From an uncultured Bacilli bacterium (GTDB taxonomy: Bacteria > Bacillota_I > Bacilli_A > RF39 > UBA660): 38,214 nucleotides of DNA. A program made the translations under genes and the position numbers. Of this stretch, positions 1 to 8,644 are shown piece by piece. The DNA lies in NCBI GenBank assembly GCA_934095965.1, contig CAKOKR010000007.1, forward strand, positions 1 through 38,214, given 5' to 3'. Under the pieces are notes generated by a model, which was not told the DNA's origin, did no database searches, and was given only the letters and a program-made list of their open reading frames with translations. Every line of letters begins with the position of its first letter. The first letter of the stretch is position 1.

Positions 1-1
1 A

Positions 2-50
2 AACCCCAATTCAGTATAAAGCCGAATTAGGGTTCTAAAAATTCTTTTTT
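2..50 (+). terminator. hairpin at the left edge, terminator-like on the plus strand
   Basis: Arms 2-12 and 24-34 pair over 10 of 11 positions around an 11-base loop, and a T-rich stretch (41-50) follows. On the plus strand this looks like the end of a transcript from a gene left of the window. It could also close the aspS transcript, but it lacks a T-run in that direction. Confidence 0.4.
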
Positions 51-102
51 AGTGTCCACTTTTTATTGACTTATTCAGATTTTTCTAAATCAGCCCTTTT
101 AA

Positions 103-1839
103 TTAATTATCTATTTTAATATGTGCTTCTTTTAATTGTTCTGGGAAAGCTTCACCTGGACAACCCATCATAGCATCCGCACCATTTGCACCAATTGGGA
201 ATGGTACAATTTCTCTAATATTTTCTTCATCTTTTAAAAGCATAATAATTCTATCAAGTCCTGGAGCCATACCTGCATGAGGTGGAGCACCATATTTAAA
301 TGCTTCATATAAACTTGGGAATTTACTTCTTACAACATCTTCATCATAACCAACTAAAGCAAATGCTTTCTTTAAAACTTCTGGTGAATGATTTCTTACT
401 CCCCCTGAAGCCATTTCATAACCATTACAAACAAAGTCATATTGATAAGCTTCAATTTCAAATGGATTCTTATTATTTAAAGCATCAAGTCCACCTTTTG
501 GCATACTAAATGGATTGTGAGAAAACTCAATTGCTCCAGTTTCTTCATTTTCTTCATAGAATGGAAAATCATTTACAATACAAAATTCATATCTATCTTT
601 ATCAATTAAATTAAGTTCATTACCTAACTTAGTTCTTAAATTGCCCATTATTCTAGCACATCTATTTTTATCTGCTACAATAAATAAAGCATCCCCGACA
701 TGTAAATTCATTTTATTTATTAGTTCATTTTTAACTTCATCACTCATAAACTTAGTAAGTGATGACTTTAATTCCATATTATCTTTAACTTGAATATAAC
801 CTAAATTACCATGAATACCTTTTACATATTCTTCCATAGATTTATACCAAGAATTAGATTTTTCAATATTTTCTACTTTAATACATCTAACAGTTGTATC
901 TTTAAATGGTGCAAAATCAGTTTTATTCATCACTTCAGTTATATCGTGAATAATAAGAGGATTTCTTAAATCTGGTTTATCACTACCATATTTAAGTATT
1001 GCATCTTTAAACTTTATTCTTCTAAAAGGTGCTGGACTTACATATTTATTACTAAACTTAGTAAATACATCATAAAAAACTTTTTCACCAACTTTATAAA
1101 CATCTTCATCAGTTGCAAAACTCATTTCAAAGTCAAGTTGATAAAATTCTCCATATAATCTATCGCTTCTTGGATCTTCATCTCTAAAGCATGGTGCTAT
1201 TTGAAAATATTTATTAAATCCAGATACCATTAATAATTGTTTAAATATTTGTGGTGATTGAGGTAGTGCATAAAACTTGCCTGCAAACTTTCTTGATGGA
1301 ATAATAAAATCTCTAGCTCCTTCAGGACTTGTTGCAGTAATAATCGGAGTTTGAACTTCTAAAAAGTCCATTCCTTTCATTTCACTTCTTATAAAATCAA
1401 TTACTTTACTTCTAAAAATAATATTATTATGAACTTCTTCATTTCTTAAATCTAAATAACGATATTTAAGTCTTGTATCTTCATTAGATTCTTTTGATTT
1501 ATTAATTTCAAAAGGTAATGTATTAATACAATCTCCTAAAACTTCTAAAGAACTAATTTCTACTTCAACTTCTCCAGTTTTCATATTTTTATTAACCATA
1601 TCTGGTGTTCTTGCTAAAACTTTACCTGTTATTGTAACTGTTGCTTCTTTATGTAAATTTTTATATTCACTAGACTTTGTAATAAGTTGAACAATACCAG
1701 TTTCATCTCTTAAAGTAATAAATACTAAATTACCTAAATTTCTTACACTATTAACCCAACCAGCTAACCTAATTTCCTTTCCTATATATGAAGAATCAAC
1801 TTCTCCACAATAAATATCTCTGTACATATTTCCTTTCAT
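103..1839 (-). CDS. aspS: aspartyl-tRNA synthetase
   Basis: Class II aminoacyl-tRNA synthetase that charges tRNA-Asp in the cytoplasm. About 578 aa, close to the usual bacterial length (about 590), so the GAD insertion domain is present. The N-terminal OB-fold anticodon-binding domain (about residues 1-110) carries IRLAGWVNSVRNLGNLVF. Motif 2 reads FRDEDPRSDR followed by GEFYQLDFE, and motif 3 is APGLDRIIMLL near the C-terminus. I chose the ATG at 1839 because the AGGAGG just upstream stands six bases away from it. An in-frame ATG at 1845 would touch the Shine-Dalgarno. The gene follows a T-box leader with a GAT (Asp) specifier, so expression should rise when tRNA-Asp is uncharged. No anomaly seen. 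Confidence 0.97.
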   Translation of the reverse strand: MKGNMYRDIYCGEVDSSYIGKEIRLAGWVNSVRNLGNLVFITLRDETGIVQLITKSSEYKNLHKEATVTITGKVLARTPDMVNKNMKTGEVEVEISSLEVLGDCINTLPFEINKSKESNEDTRLKYRYLDLRNEEVHNNIIFRSKVIDFIRSEMKGMDFLEVQTPIITATSPEGARDFIIPSRKFAGKFYALPQSPQIFKQLLMVSGFNKYFQIAPCFRDEDPRSDRLYGEFYQLDFEMSFATDEDVYKVGEKVFYDVFTKFSNKYVSPAPFRRIKFKDAILKYGSDKPDLRNPLIIHDITEVMNKTDFAPFKDTTVRCIKVENIEKSNSWYKSMEEYVKGIHGNLGYIQVKDNMELKSSLTKFMSDEVKNELINKMNLHVGDALFIVADKNRCARIMGNLRTKLGNELNLIDKDRYEFCIVNDFPFYEENEETGAIEFSHNPFSMPKGGLDALNNKNPFEIEAYQYDFVCNGYEMASGGVRNHSPEVLKKAFALVGYDEDVVRSKFPSLYEAFKYGAPPHAGMAPGLDRIIMLLKDEENIREIVPFPIGANGADAMMGCPGEAFPEQLKEAHIKIDN

Positions 1840-1854
1840 AAACATCCTCCTTCA

Positions 1855-2071
1855 ATTAAAAAATTCTATAAATTAATATAGCTTAAGGACGAATTATTAT
1901 CCGCGGTGCCACCTTAATTCATAGAATCTATGCATCTTTATTACCTGCTATATCGGGCTTACCCGTTTATTTTTTTAGACACTATCTTCATTAATATTCA
2001 TTTACTAATTTCCACCACCCATTAGTTCTCTATAAAAATCCTATTAATTACTGGTTTGTCAATAAACTAAC
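1855..2071 (-). promoter_or_regulatory. T-box leader, Asp specifier, controlling aspS
   Basis: The T-box sequence AAGGTGGCACCGCGG lies at 1915-1901 on the minus strand. Upstream is a stem I distal loop of the GGTGG type (about 2019-2012) and a putative specifier GAT at 1986-1984, matching the downstream aspS. The segment ATTCTATGAATTAA before the T-box pairs with TTAATTTATAGAAT just before a T-run at about 1855-1863. This gives the terminator that competes with the antiterminator. A leader that reads the charging of tRNA-Asp is well established for Bacillota synthetase genes. Confidence 0.93.
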
Positions 2072-2077
2072 AACTAA

Positions 2078-2106
2078 ACTATACCACTTTTTTAAGTATT
2101 TGTCCA
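2078..2106 (-). promoter_or_regulatory. sigma-A-type promoter of the aspS T-box transcript
   Basis: TGGACA at 2106-2101 and TATAGT at 2083-2078, 17 bases apart, just upstream of the T-box leader. The J-protein operon ends at 2122 with no clear terminator, so read-through into this leader is also possible. Confidence 0.6.
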
Positions 2107-2121
2107 CAAGTTTCACTAAAT

Positions 2122-3456
2122 TTATCTTGATTTTGTCTTTTCTTTTTCTTTATAAAACGATTCATATATATCAAACATTAACTCAGACTTATCTTCATAT
2201 CTATCACTTTTAAAATTTACAGAATACCATTCATAATTAATTTTATCTACATATATTGATGCATCCCTTCCTACATAAATACCAACATCTTCATACATAT
2301 AGATAAGTACTCCTCCATTAGATTTAACAAAAAGATAATTAGCTTTATCTAAAAACTCTGATAACTTCATATAATTTTCGTAAAAACCTTTTTTACCTTG
2401 TACATAAACTTCAACATTACCATTTTTATCTTTTCTATCAAAATAAACAAATTTTTCATTTTCACTTTTTCTAATAACAAATTCATATGGATTAGATTTA
2501 TTACTTACACTTATATATATTTGTTCAATACCTTTATCTAAAACATTCATTTTATTTTCAAAATCTATATTACTTAATTCATCTAAGTCACTAGATTTAT
2601 CTAGATGCCCATCTAAAGATTTTAGTTTATTTAATACACTACTTAATAAATTAATAGTTGATTTAATATCATCACTTTCTTTAAAATCTAACTCTATCAT
2701 TCTTTTATAAAATTTTTCAAGTATCACTTTATATGTTTCATTTATTTTTTTATCAAAATTCATTCTTTGCATAATCAAAGTAATTGCAAGAGTTCTAAGT
2801 TTACCACATGCAGTATTTAAATCTATTTTATTAAGTACAATTTCTTTAAATACATCTTCTTTAATCTTTAATATTTCTTCCATTATATTGATATCAACAC
2901 TTAAATCAATTGAATTAATTGCATCACTTAAACTATCATTAATCATCTTATATTCATTTAATACTTTTTTTACATTTAAAACATACTTATCAAAAGAACA
3001 TTCATTTTCTATCGTTTTAAATTTGCTTTTATAAATACTAGGTATATTTTTTGATACTTCCATTAAATAATCATTAAATGCATTTCTAATTTGAACTAAT
3101 ATATTTTTAAAGTTAAAATCTAATGTATCTTTATTTTCACTACTATATGCAAAACTAGATATTAAATTATTAACCCTTAAAGCATATTTATATTCTATAG
3201 TATCTGTATTATATATAGTATTACTTCTATAAGTAAGTAACTTATTAAGTAAAGTATTATAATATGATAAATCTTCACTATTTATAGTAATTTCTTTTAA
3301 CAATTCATATGCTTCATTAACTTTTTGCATATCACTTTTACTACCACCTAAATCCGGATGATTTGCTTTAGATAACATAATATATCTTTTCTTTAATTCT
3401 TCTTTTGTAAATCTTTTTCCAATTTCAAATATTTTAATAGCTTCATCTAGTCTCAT
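2122..3456 (-). CDS. J-domain protein C (last gene of five-gene operon)
   Basis: About 444 aa. An N-terminal J domain (about residues 1-60) has the HPD tripeptide at 33-35, here HPDLGGS, a basic helix II (EELKKRYIMLSK) and the helix III pattern MQKVNEAYELL. These are the features by which J proteins stimulate Hsp70 (DnaK) ATPase. The middle (about 60-320) is predicted mainly helical and matches nothing I recognise. The last 110 residues contain a beta-rich module (FYENYMKLSEFLDKANYLF, then VLIYMYEDVGIYV) also seen in the other two J proteins of the operon. No signal peptide, no membrane segment, no Zn-finger or C-terminal DnaJ domains, so it is a class C J protein. The ATG at 3456 follows a perfect AAGGAGG; a longer reading from a TTG at 3486 has none. 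Client and partner are unknown. Confidence 0.85.
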   Translation of the reverse strand: MRLDEAIKIFEIGKRFTKEELKKRYIMLSKANHPDLGGSKSDMQKVNEAYELLKEITINSEDLSYYNTLLNKLLTYRSNTIYNTDTIEYKYALRVNNLISSFAYSSENKDTLDFNFKNILVQIRNAFNDYLMEVSKNIPSIYKSKFKTIENECSFDKYVLNVKKVLNEYKMINDSLSDAINSIDLSVDINIMEEILKIKEDVFKEIVLNKIDLNTACGKLRTLAITLIMQRMNFDKKINETYKVILEKFYKRMIELDFKESDDIKSTINLLSSVLNKLKSLDGHLDKSSDLDELSNIDFENKMNVLDKGIEQIYISVSNKSNPYEFVIRKSENEKFVYFDRKDKNGNVEVYVQGKKGFYENYMKLSEFLDKANYLFVKSNGGVLIYMYEDVGIYVGRDASIYVDKINYEWYSVNFKSDRYEDKSELMFDIYESFYKEKEKTKSR

Positions 3457-3466
3457 ATTAACCTCC

Positions 3467-4834
3467 TTAGTCTCTTGTTTTAACAAGTAGTCTACTACTA
3501 CTAACTAATTCTTCACGACTATTATTATCTTTAACTAACACTTTTAAACTTTCAATATACTTTTTATTAAGTAAATATCTATTTATATCTTCATTCATTC
3601 CTTCCTTCACCGGATGAATACCTATTACTAATGAAGTATCACTACATAACTTACAATAAGTCAAAACTAAATTAGAATCATTTACAAATAATAATTCACC
3701 TCTTTTAATATTATTATTTAAAACAGTTCTAGTATTAACATTATTTAATAACTTATCAAAAAGTGTATTAATCTTTTTTCTTAACCCTTTATCTATTTTT
3801 AATATATCATCACTTACATAAAAACTACTCTTACTATTTTTTAAAAACACAATTTCTTTTTCTCTATTATAATTTAATGGACCAATAAGTCTTACTAAAC
3901 TATACAACTTTTCCATTACCTCATTTTTAATTTCTAACACTTCACTATTTTCTAAATCTTGATATAACAGATCTAAACTTTGAATATCTTTGCAAGCTTC
4001 TAAATAATATTGATAATCACTTCTATAACTAATACTTTCTATATTATTTGAACAATACTCATATATTTCTTTTTCTTCTTTACTTAAAAATGGATATTTT
4101 TCCCTAGTCTCTTCCTCTGGAAGATGTTCTTCTACTTCAACCTTTTCGCGTTTTATTTTCTTTTTATCTTCCACAAATTCTTCTTTTATATTTTCTAAAA
4201 ACTCATCATAACTAACACCAATATTAATAATTAAACTATTACAAATAACATCAACTTTTTTATGCATCTTGTTTTCTTCAATATTTCCTTTATATAATTT
4301 CTTTAATAACTCAACTAATTCTAAACCATTACCATATTTAACAAAATTACCATTATTATCAAAGTAATTACTTAAAGCTTTAAGCAATAAATTATCTTTA
4401 CTATACTTAGTATAATTAAATTTAATTGCACTACCTAATATATTAATAACAGATTCCAGTTCAATCTTATTTGCCATATAACCCAGACTTAAACAAACTA
4501 TTAATAAATAAAAATCATTTATTTTACCAATACACTTAGTTTTATCAAAAGCTCTGATCATTGAATCAGTGGTAAATATAACTTTCTCTAAACTTTTAAT
4601 ATATTCTTCATAAAACACCATATACTCTATATAAGTAAATGCATTTTCTTCTAAAAGAGGTATTTGATATTGTTTAAATACTTTGATTAATCTCTCATCC
4701 ATAGCAAACTGTCCAATACCTATTGGTACCATTAAATCACTGTTTCTTAACTCATCAATAGATTGGTTAACAAACTTTAACTTAGCTTTATTAATATCAT
4801 TAAATTCTTTTAACAAATATTTAATACTACTCAT
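3467..4834 (-). CDS. unrecognised protein in the J-protein operon (455 aa)
   Basis: I do not recognise this protein. 455 aa, without J domain, signal peptide or membrane segments. The N-terminal 200 residues look helical. Residues about 220-250 form a strongly charged stretch (runs of K, E and V, including KKKIKREKVEVEEHLPEEE) that probably links two domains. The C-terminal third contains LLFVNDSNLVLTYCKL, which might be a distant form of the beta module at the ends of the operon's J proteins, but I cannot show this. Start ATG at 4834 follows AAGGAAG. It lies 1 base after the preceding gene and 10 bases before J protein C, so co-expression and joint function are likely. Confidence 0.75.
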   Translation of the reverse strand: MSSIKYLLKEFNDINKAKLKFVNQSIDELRNSDLMVPIGIGQFAMDERLIKVFKQYQIPLLEENAFTYIEYMVFYEEYIKSLEKVIFTTDSMIRAFDKTKCIGKINDFYLLIVCLSLGYMANKIELESVINILGSAIKFNYTKYSKDNLLLKALSNYFDNNGNFVKYGNGLELVELLKKLYKGNIEENKMHKKVDVICNSLIINIGVSYDEFLENIKEEFVEDKKKIKREKVEVEEHLPEEETREKYPFLSKEEKEIYEYCSNNIESISYRSDYQYYLEACKDIQSLDLLYQDLENSEVLEIKNEVMEKLYSLVRLIGPLNYNREKEIVFLKNSKSSFYVSDDILKIDKGLRKKINTLFDKLLNNVNTRTVLNNNIKRGELLFVNDSNLVLTYCKLCSDTSLVIGIHPVKEGMNEDINRYLLNKKYIESLKVLVKDNNSREELVSSSRLLVKTRD

Positions 4835-4835
4835 T

Positions 4836-5630
4836 TTACTTCCTTCTTTCTAATGTATTATTAAGTCTTATTTCTCTATTAAATCTATTTAAATAAAACT
4901 CTTCTAAATCTCTATTTTCAATTATATTGTTAAATGCATCATGCATAAGTTTATTTATTTTCCCATCATACACAACTCCTGATTCAACATAATAACTCAT
5001 TGTTATATTTTCTAATTTTACCATTATATCTTTTTTATACCAATACTCATTTATTATATTATCAAGTTTAATTACAAATACATCAAATGGTACGAATATA
5101 TCTAAATCAGGATGTATGTTTAAACCATCTAATTTACTTTTAGCATAATCCATATATGATTTATTAATAAATTCTTCAATATATCTTAAACCCATTGAAT
5201 CCATTTTTTTATTACCACAAAACTCAATATATCTATTAATCATTTCTGCATATTGATATTCAAGTGAATCAACATCATAGTCTCTTACACTTTTGTAAGA
5301 TGTCATTAAATCACTAGATAGCTCAGATTTACCAGTATTTAATATAACAAATATATTTAATTCTAACACTAATCTATCAAAATCATAATTATCTTTATAA
5401 CTAAAACTATCTAAAGGTAACTTAAACTTTTTTAACACTTTAATTGCATATTCAGCATATAAATCTTTTATCATTTTATAAAAGTATCTATATTCAATAA
5501 CAGAATAATTCGGACTAACTAAAGCATATCTATTAGCATCATCAACAATTATCTGAATTTTTTTTTGATATATTACTTCCAAAGAATCTGGTTCATAATA
5601 TGTTTTACTTTGACAATCTATCATTTTCAT
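4836..5630 (-). CDS. unrecognised protein in the J-protein operon (about 264 aa)
   Basis: I do not recognise this protein. About 264 aa, rich in Tyr, Asp, Ile and Asn, predicted mostly helical, cytosolic (no signal peptide or membrane segment). An HPD tripeptide near residue 173 is not a J domain: there is no basic helix II before it and it lies in LNIHPDLDIFVPF. The gene overlaps the end of J protein B in another frame. The ATG at 5630 fits best, with GAGGT five bases upstream; ATGs at 5642 and 5624 are alternatives. Tight packing suggests translational coupling with its neighbours. Confidence 0.7.
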   Translation of the reverse strand: MKMIDCQSKTYYEPDSLEVIYQKKIQIIVDDANRYALVSPNYSVIEYRYFYKMIKDLYAEYAIKVLKKFKLPLDSFSYKDNYDFDRLVLELNIFVILNTGKSELSSDLMTSYKSVRDYDVDSLEYQYAEMINRYIEFCGNKKMDSMGLRYIEEFINKSYMDYAKSKLDGLNIHPDLDIFVPFDVFVIKLDNIINEYWYKKDIMVKLENITMSYYVESGVVYDGKINKLMHDAFNNIIENRDLEEFYLNRFNREIRLNNTLERRK

Positions 5631-7068
5631 AAGTAACCTCATTATTTAAAAATTCAATTATTTCATTTTTTAAAATTAATTTATTCTTATACTTGTCTAT
5701 ATCCGGATGATTTATTCTTTTACCACGGCTCTTGTCAAAGTATTTAAAGTAAATTCCATCATTTCCTTTATATATAGCAAATATATTATTGGTGTATAAT
5801 AATACATCACCATTATTAAGTACTTCTCCGATAAATTCAGCATCTCTAAGCATCATAGATAATGATTCATAATGATCATAAAAATATTCTTTACTAATCC
5901 ATTTACCACCAAAATTTACTTTTCCATCATATTCAGATTGTAAAACACCAATACATGTAGAATAATTAGTAATAAGTTTATTATTAACAAATATTATACC
6001 ACTCTTACTAATACACTTATAAACAGCATCATTATATTCATTAACATTCTCATAATTTCTATCTAATATAACATCTAAAACTTCTTCTTTTATAATACCA
6101 ATATTAACATAATGAATATCAAGTAACATCCTTCTTAATAACTCACTATTATTAATATATTTATGAGTGACATATTCTTTAATCTTAATACTTTTTCTAA
6201 TATCTTCCTTTTTCTTTGATGAATATACACTAACTAATAATTCATTAAGTCTTCCATAATTACTATAGTAATCATTATTCATTTTATCTATTTCTCTTTT
6301 AATTACTTCATTATTACTAACCATCATTAAATTATCAATAACATTTAAACTATCTTCATAAATAACATATAAACTATTAACTTTATTATTAATAATATTT
6401 ATTTTATCTAAAATAGACTTACTATCAAAATACTCTTTACATACTTGATTACAAATTTCCATGACTTTATCTTCTAAAAACTTATAATAGAAATTACCAA
6501 CATTTTTCTTTACTACTTCACTAATAACAATACTACTATAAACATAATGATCAAATTCATACTTAGTTTTCTCTAAATCAAAGTATAACTTAGTTAATGT
6601 ACTAGTAAAATCAATATCATATTTAAAATCTTTTGATATATAATTTTCTTTAAAGAACCTTCTTTTTATTTCATAAAATATATCAAGTATCTCTTTATTT
6701 GCATTAACAAATTCTCTATGTATATCCATTAAAGTCATACCAGTTATATTCATATTTTCAAAATCTTTTATAATTTTCATTATTTCAATGTAGTTTGAAT
6801 CATTTTCTTTTGCATCTGCAAGTTTTTCTTTTAATTGCATAACCCATTCTTCATGATAACTAATTGTATTATAACTTTTAGTTATATGTATATATCTTGG
6901 CTTTTTTAATAATAAATCATATGCTTCATTAACTTTTTGCATCATTTCTGTTGAACCACCTAAATCTGGATGATATATTTTTGATGCACTTTTATAAGCT
7001 TTCTTTAAATCTTCATCACTAAAATCTTCACTTAATTTAAGCATTTCTAAAGCTTCAACATATTCCAT
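5605..7068 (-). CDS. J-domain protein B
   Basis: 487 aa. N-terminal J domain with HPD at residues 33-35 (IYHPDLGGS), basic helix II (LKKAYKSASK) and helix III pattern MMQKVNEAYDLL. A long helical middle region of about 280 residues follows. The C-terminal module (about residues 355-487) has WISKEYFYDHYESLSMML, then VLLYTNNIFAIYKG, comparable with the ends of J proteins A and C. The J domain predicts that it recruits DnaK to a client; what it recruits it to is unknown. The start ATG at 7068 lies inside the end of J protein A (14-base overlap) and the gene overlaps the next one, typical of a translationally coupled operon. No dnaK, dnaJ or grpE is nearby. Confidence 0.85.
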   Translation of the reverse strand: MEYVEALEMLKLSEDFSDEDLKKAYKSASKIYHPDLGGSTEMMQKVNEAYDLLLKKPRYIHITKSYNTISYHEEWVMQLKEKLADAKENDSNYIEIMKIIKDFENMNITGMTLMDIHREFVNANKEILDIFYEIKRRFFKENYISKDFKYDIDFTSTLTKLYFDLEKTKYEFDHYVYSSIVISEVVKKNVGNFYYKFLEDKVMEICNQVCKEYFDSKSILDKINIINNKVNSLYVIYEDSLNVIDNLMMVSNNEVIKREIDKMNNDYYSNYGRLNELLVSVYSSKKKEDIRKSIKIKEYVTHKYINNSELLRRMLLDIHYVNIGIIKEEVLDVILDRNYENVNEYNDAVYKCISKSGIIFVNNKLITNYSTCIGVLQSEYDGKVNFGGKWISKEYFYDHYESLSMMLRDAEFIGEVLNNGDVLLYTNNIFAIYKGNDGIYFKYFDKSRGKRINHPDIDKYKNKLILKNEIIEFLNNEVTYENDRLSK

Positions 7069-8515
7069 TTTTACCTACCCTCATTCTACTTTTACAAATT
7101 CGTTCTTGTAAATACTTAGTAACTTCTTCTTTTAAAAATTCTTTATCTTGATATTTAGATAATTCTTCATCACTTTCTTTTACACTTCTTACAATCATTC
7201 TTGCAGGCGCCACAAATATTTCCTTATCTTTTGATAAGCAAATATCCACTAAACCATTAGTATATAAAATAATAACTGGTGATGCAACATATAATTTAAC
7301 CCCTAAAAATTTAGCATTAGATAAGTATTCATCTATTGATACATAATTATTTAAAAAGAAATCTTTTTCTATAGTTGCATCTTGACTTCTTAAATAATTT
7401 AATCCTGTTGCATAAATAGAATCATTACTTACATCATTTACAATACCTGCATATAAAACCGCTATATCAGGTACGTCACTTTTTCTATTTAATATAAATA
7501 AACTACCTTTTCTATCTAAAGATAATACTTTTAAATATTCACTTTTACTCTTAAAATCATTATTTAATATCTTATCAAGAATAGATATATCTTTTTTTCC
7601 ATTAATAAAGTCATCTATATCATCATACATCATAATTGATATATCCTTATTTATATAAAAGTATCTATATGCTTTATCACGAGCACGTAATAATTTATCA
7701 TATATACTACCTTGAAAAGTATAGCTTAGTTTTATATCTTGAATTAATCTATTTACTTTAAATTCAATATTATCGTATCTCTTTGTTAAATAACAAGCTA
7801 ATATTTCTTCATATTCCATTGATATAATTCTGTGATGTATTTTATTTTTCATATCCTTAAAATATGGTAAATAAGTATTTATTAATCTATCTATACTAAA
7901 TAATGCATCAATTTTCTTTTCTGCATTTATCAATTTTTTTGCGTCATTATTATATAAAGATTCTTTAATTATTCCTATAATTTGATTTTCTAAAGCATTA
8001 TATTCTTCATAATTTTTATATTTTTCTAAAAAAGGATAATAATCAACAGGTATATCTTTATTTAATAAACTACTATAAAAATCATTTAATGTTTGATTAT
8101 AATTAAAACTTCCTTTTATATTTAAGTTACTTGCTAAGTTTCTATATATATTATGTATTTTATTTAAACAAGTATTATATCCAACTAATGGGTTACACCC
8201 ATATGTCAAATATTCATCAATACAAATAATTATATCACTACAATAACTATTTAACTCATAATTATTTAATGAATCAATTACTAACTTTATAAGTAAATTA
8301 AAGTATTCTAAAAAGCTTTGATCATGTGTATGAACAAAATTCATAAGTTTTTCATATGCTTCATTCACCCTTTGTGAAGTTAAAGTATCTCCACCTATAT
8401 CCGGATGTACCTTTTTTAAAGTTTTCTTCCAAGAATACTTAATTTGTTTTTCATTTCCTACTTCTTTTAACCCAAGTAAAGATAAATCATCTAATATGTT
8501 TTTAGTTGTATACAT
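7055..8515 (-). CDS. J-domain protein A (first gene of five-gene operon)
   Basis: 486 aa. N-terminal J domain with HPD at residues 37-39 (KKVHPDIGGD), basic helix II (IKYSWKKTLKK) and helix III (QRVNEAYEKLM). The middle is mostly helical and unrecognised. The last 130 residues hold the shared module: FFLNNYVSIDEYLSNAKFLG, then VIILYTNGLVDIC. No signal peptide or membrane segment. The three J proteins of the operon are clearly related in layout but diverged in sequence, so the duplication is old. ATG at 8515 follows GAGGGGG at a spacing of eight bases, and a promoter lies at 8542-8570. The gene is divergent from a Fic-like gene. Confidence 0.85.
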   Translation of the reverse strand: MYTTKNILDDLSLLGLKEVGNEKQIKYSWKKTLKKVHPDIGGDTLTSQRVNEAYEKLMNFVHTHDQSFLEYFNLLIKLVIDSLNNYELNSYCSDIIICIDEYLTYGCNPLVGYNTCLNKIHNIYRNLASNLNIKGSFNYNQTLNDFYSSLLNKDIPVDYYPFLEKYKNYEEYNALENQIIGIIKESLYNNDAKKLINAEKKIDALFSIDRLINTYLPYFKDMKNKIHHRIISMEYEEILACYLTKRYDNIEFKVNRLIQDIKLSYTFQGSIYDKLLRARDKAYRYFYINKDISIMMYDDIDDFINGKKDISILDKILNNDFKSKSEYLKVLSLDRKGSLFILNRKSDVPDIAVLYAGIVNDVSNDSIYATGLNYLRSQDATIEKDFFLNNYVSIDEYLSNAKFLGVKLYVASPVIILYTNGLVDICLSKDKEIFVAPARMIVRSVKESDEELSKYQDKEFLKEEVTKYLQERICKSRMRVGKNGIC

Positions 8516-8541
8516 AACAATAACCCCCTCAAGTTATAGTA

Positions 8542-8570
8542 ATTATACCACATTTGGTAGAAAAATGCAA
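8542..8570 (-). promoter_or_regulatory. sigma-A-type promoter of the J-protein operon
   Basis: TTGCAT at 8570-8565 and a consensus TATAAT at 8547-8542 with a 17-base spacer, about 30 bases before the start codon of J protein A. It lies back to back with the Fic promoter, leaving 18 bases between the two -35 boxes. Confidence 0.75.
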
Positions 8571-8588
8571 ATTTATGTTTTAATAAAG

Positions 8589-8617
8589 TTGACAAAACGA
8601 AGAAATAGTGCTAAAAT
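8589..8617 (+). promoter_or_regulatory. sigma-A-type promoter of the Fic-like gene
   Basis: Consensus -35 TTGACA at 8589-8594 and TAAAAT at 8612-8617 with a 17-base spacer. A strong Shine-Dalgarno (AAAGGGGAG) precedes the ATG at 8645. Confidence 0.8.
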
Positions 8618-8644
8618 AATAACCAATTTAAAGGGGAGATTTAT

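Noticed and set aside
5120..5128. HPD tripeptide in the 264-aa protein as a fourth J domain
   Set aside because: It is far from the N-terminus and lacks the basic helix II and helix III signatures found in the three true J domains.
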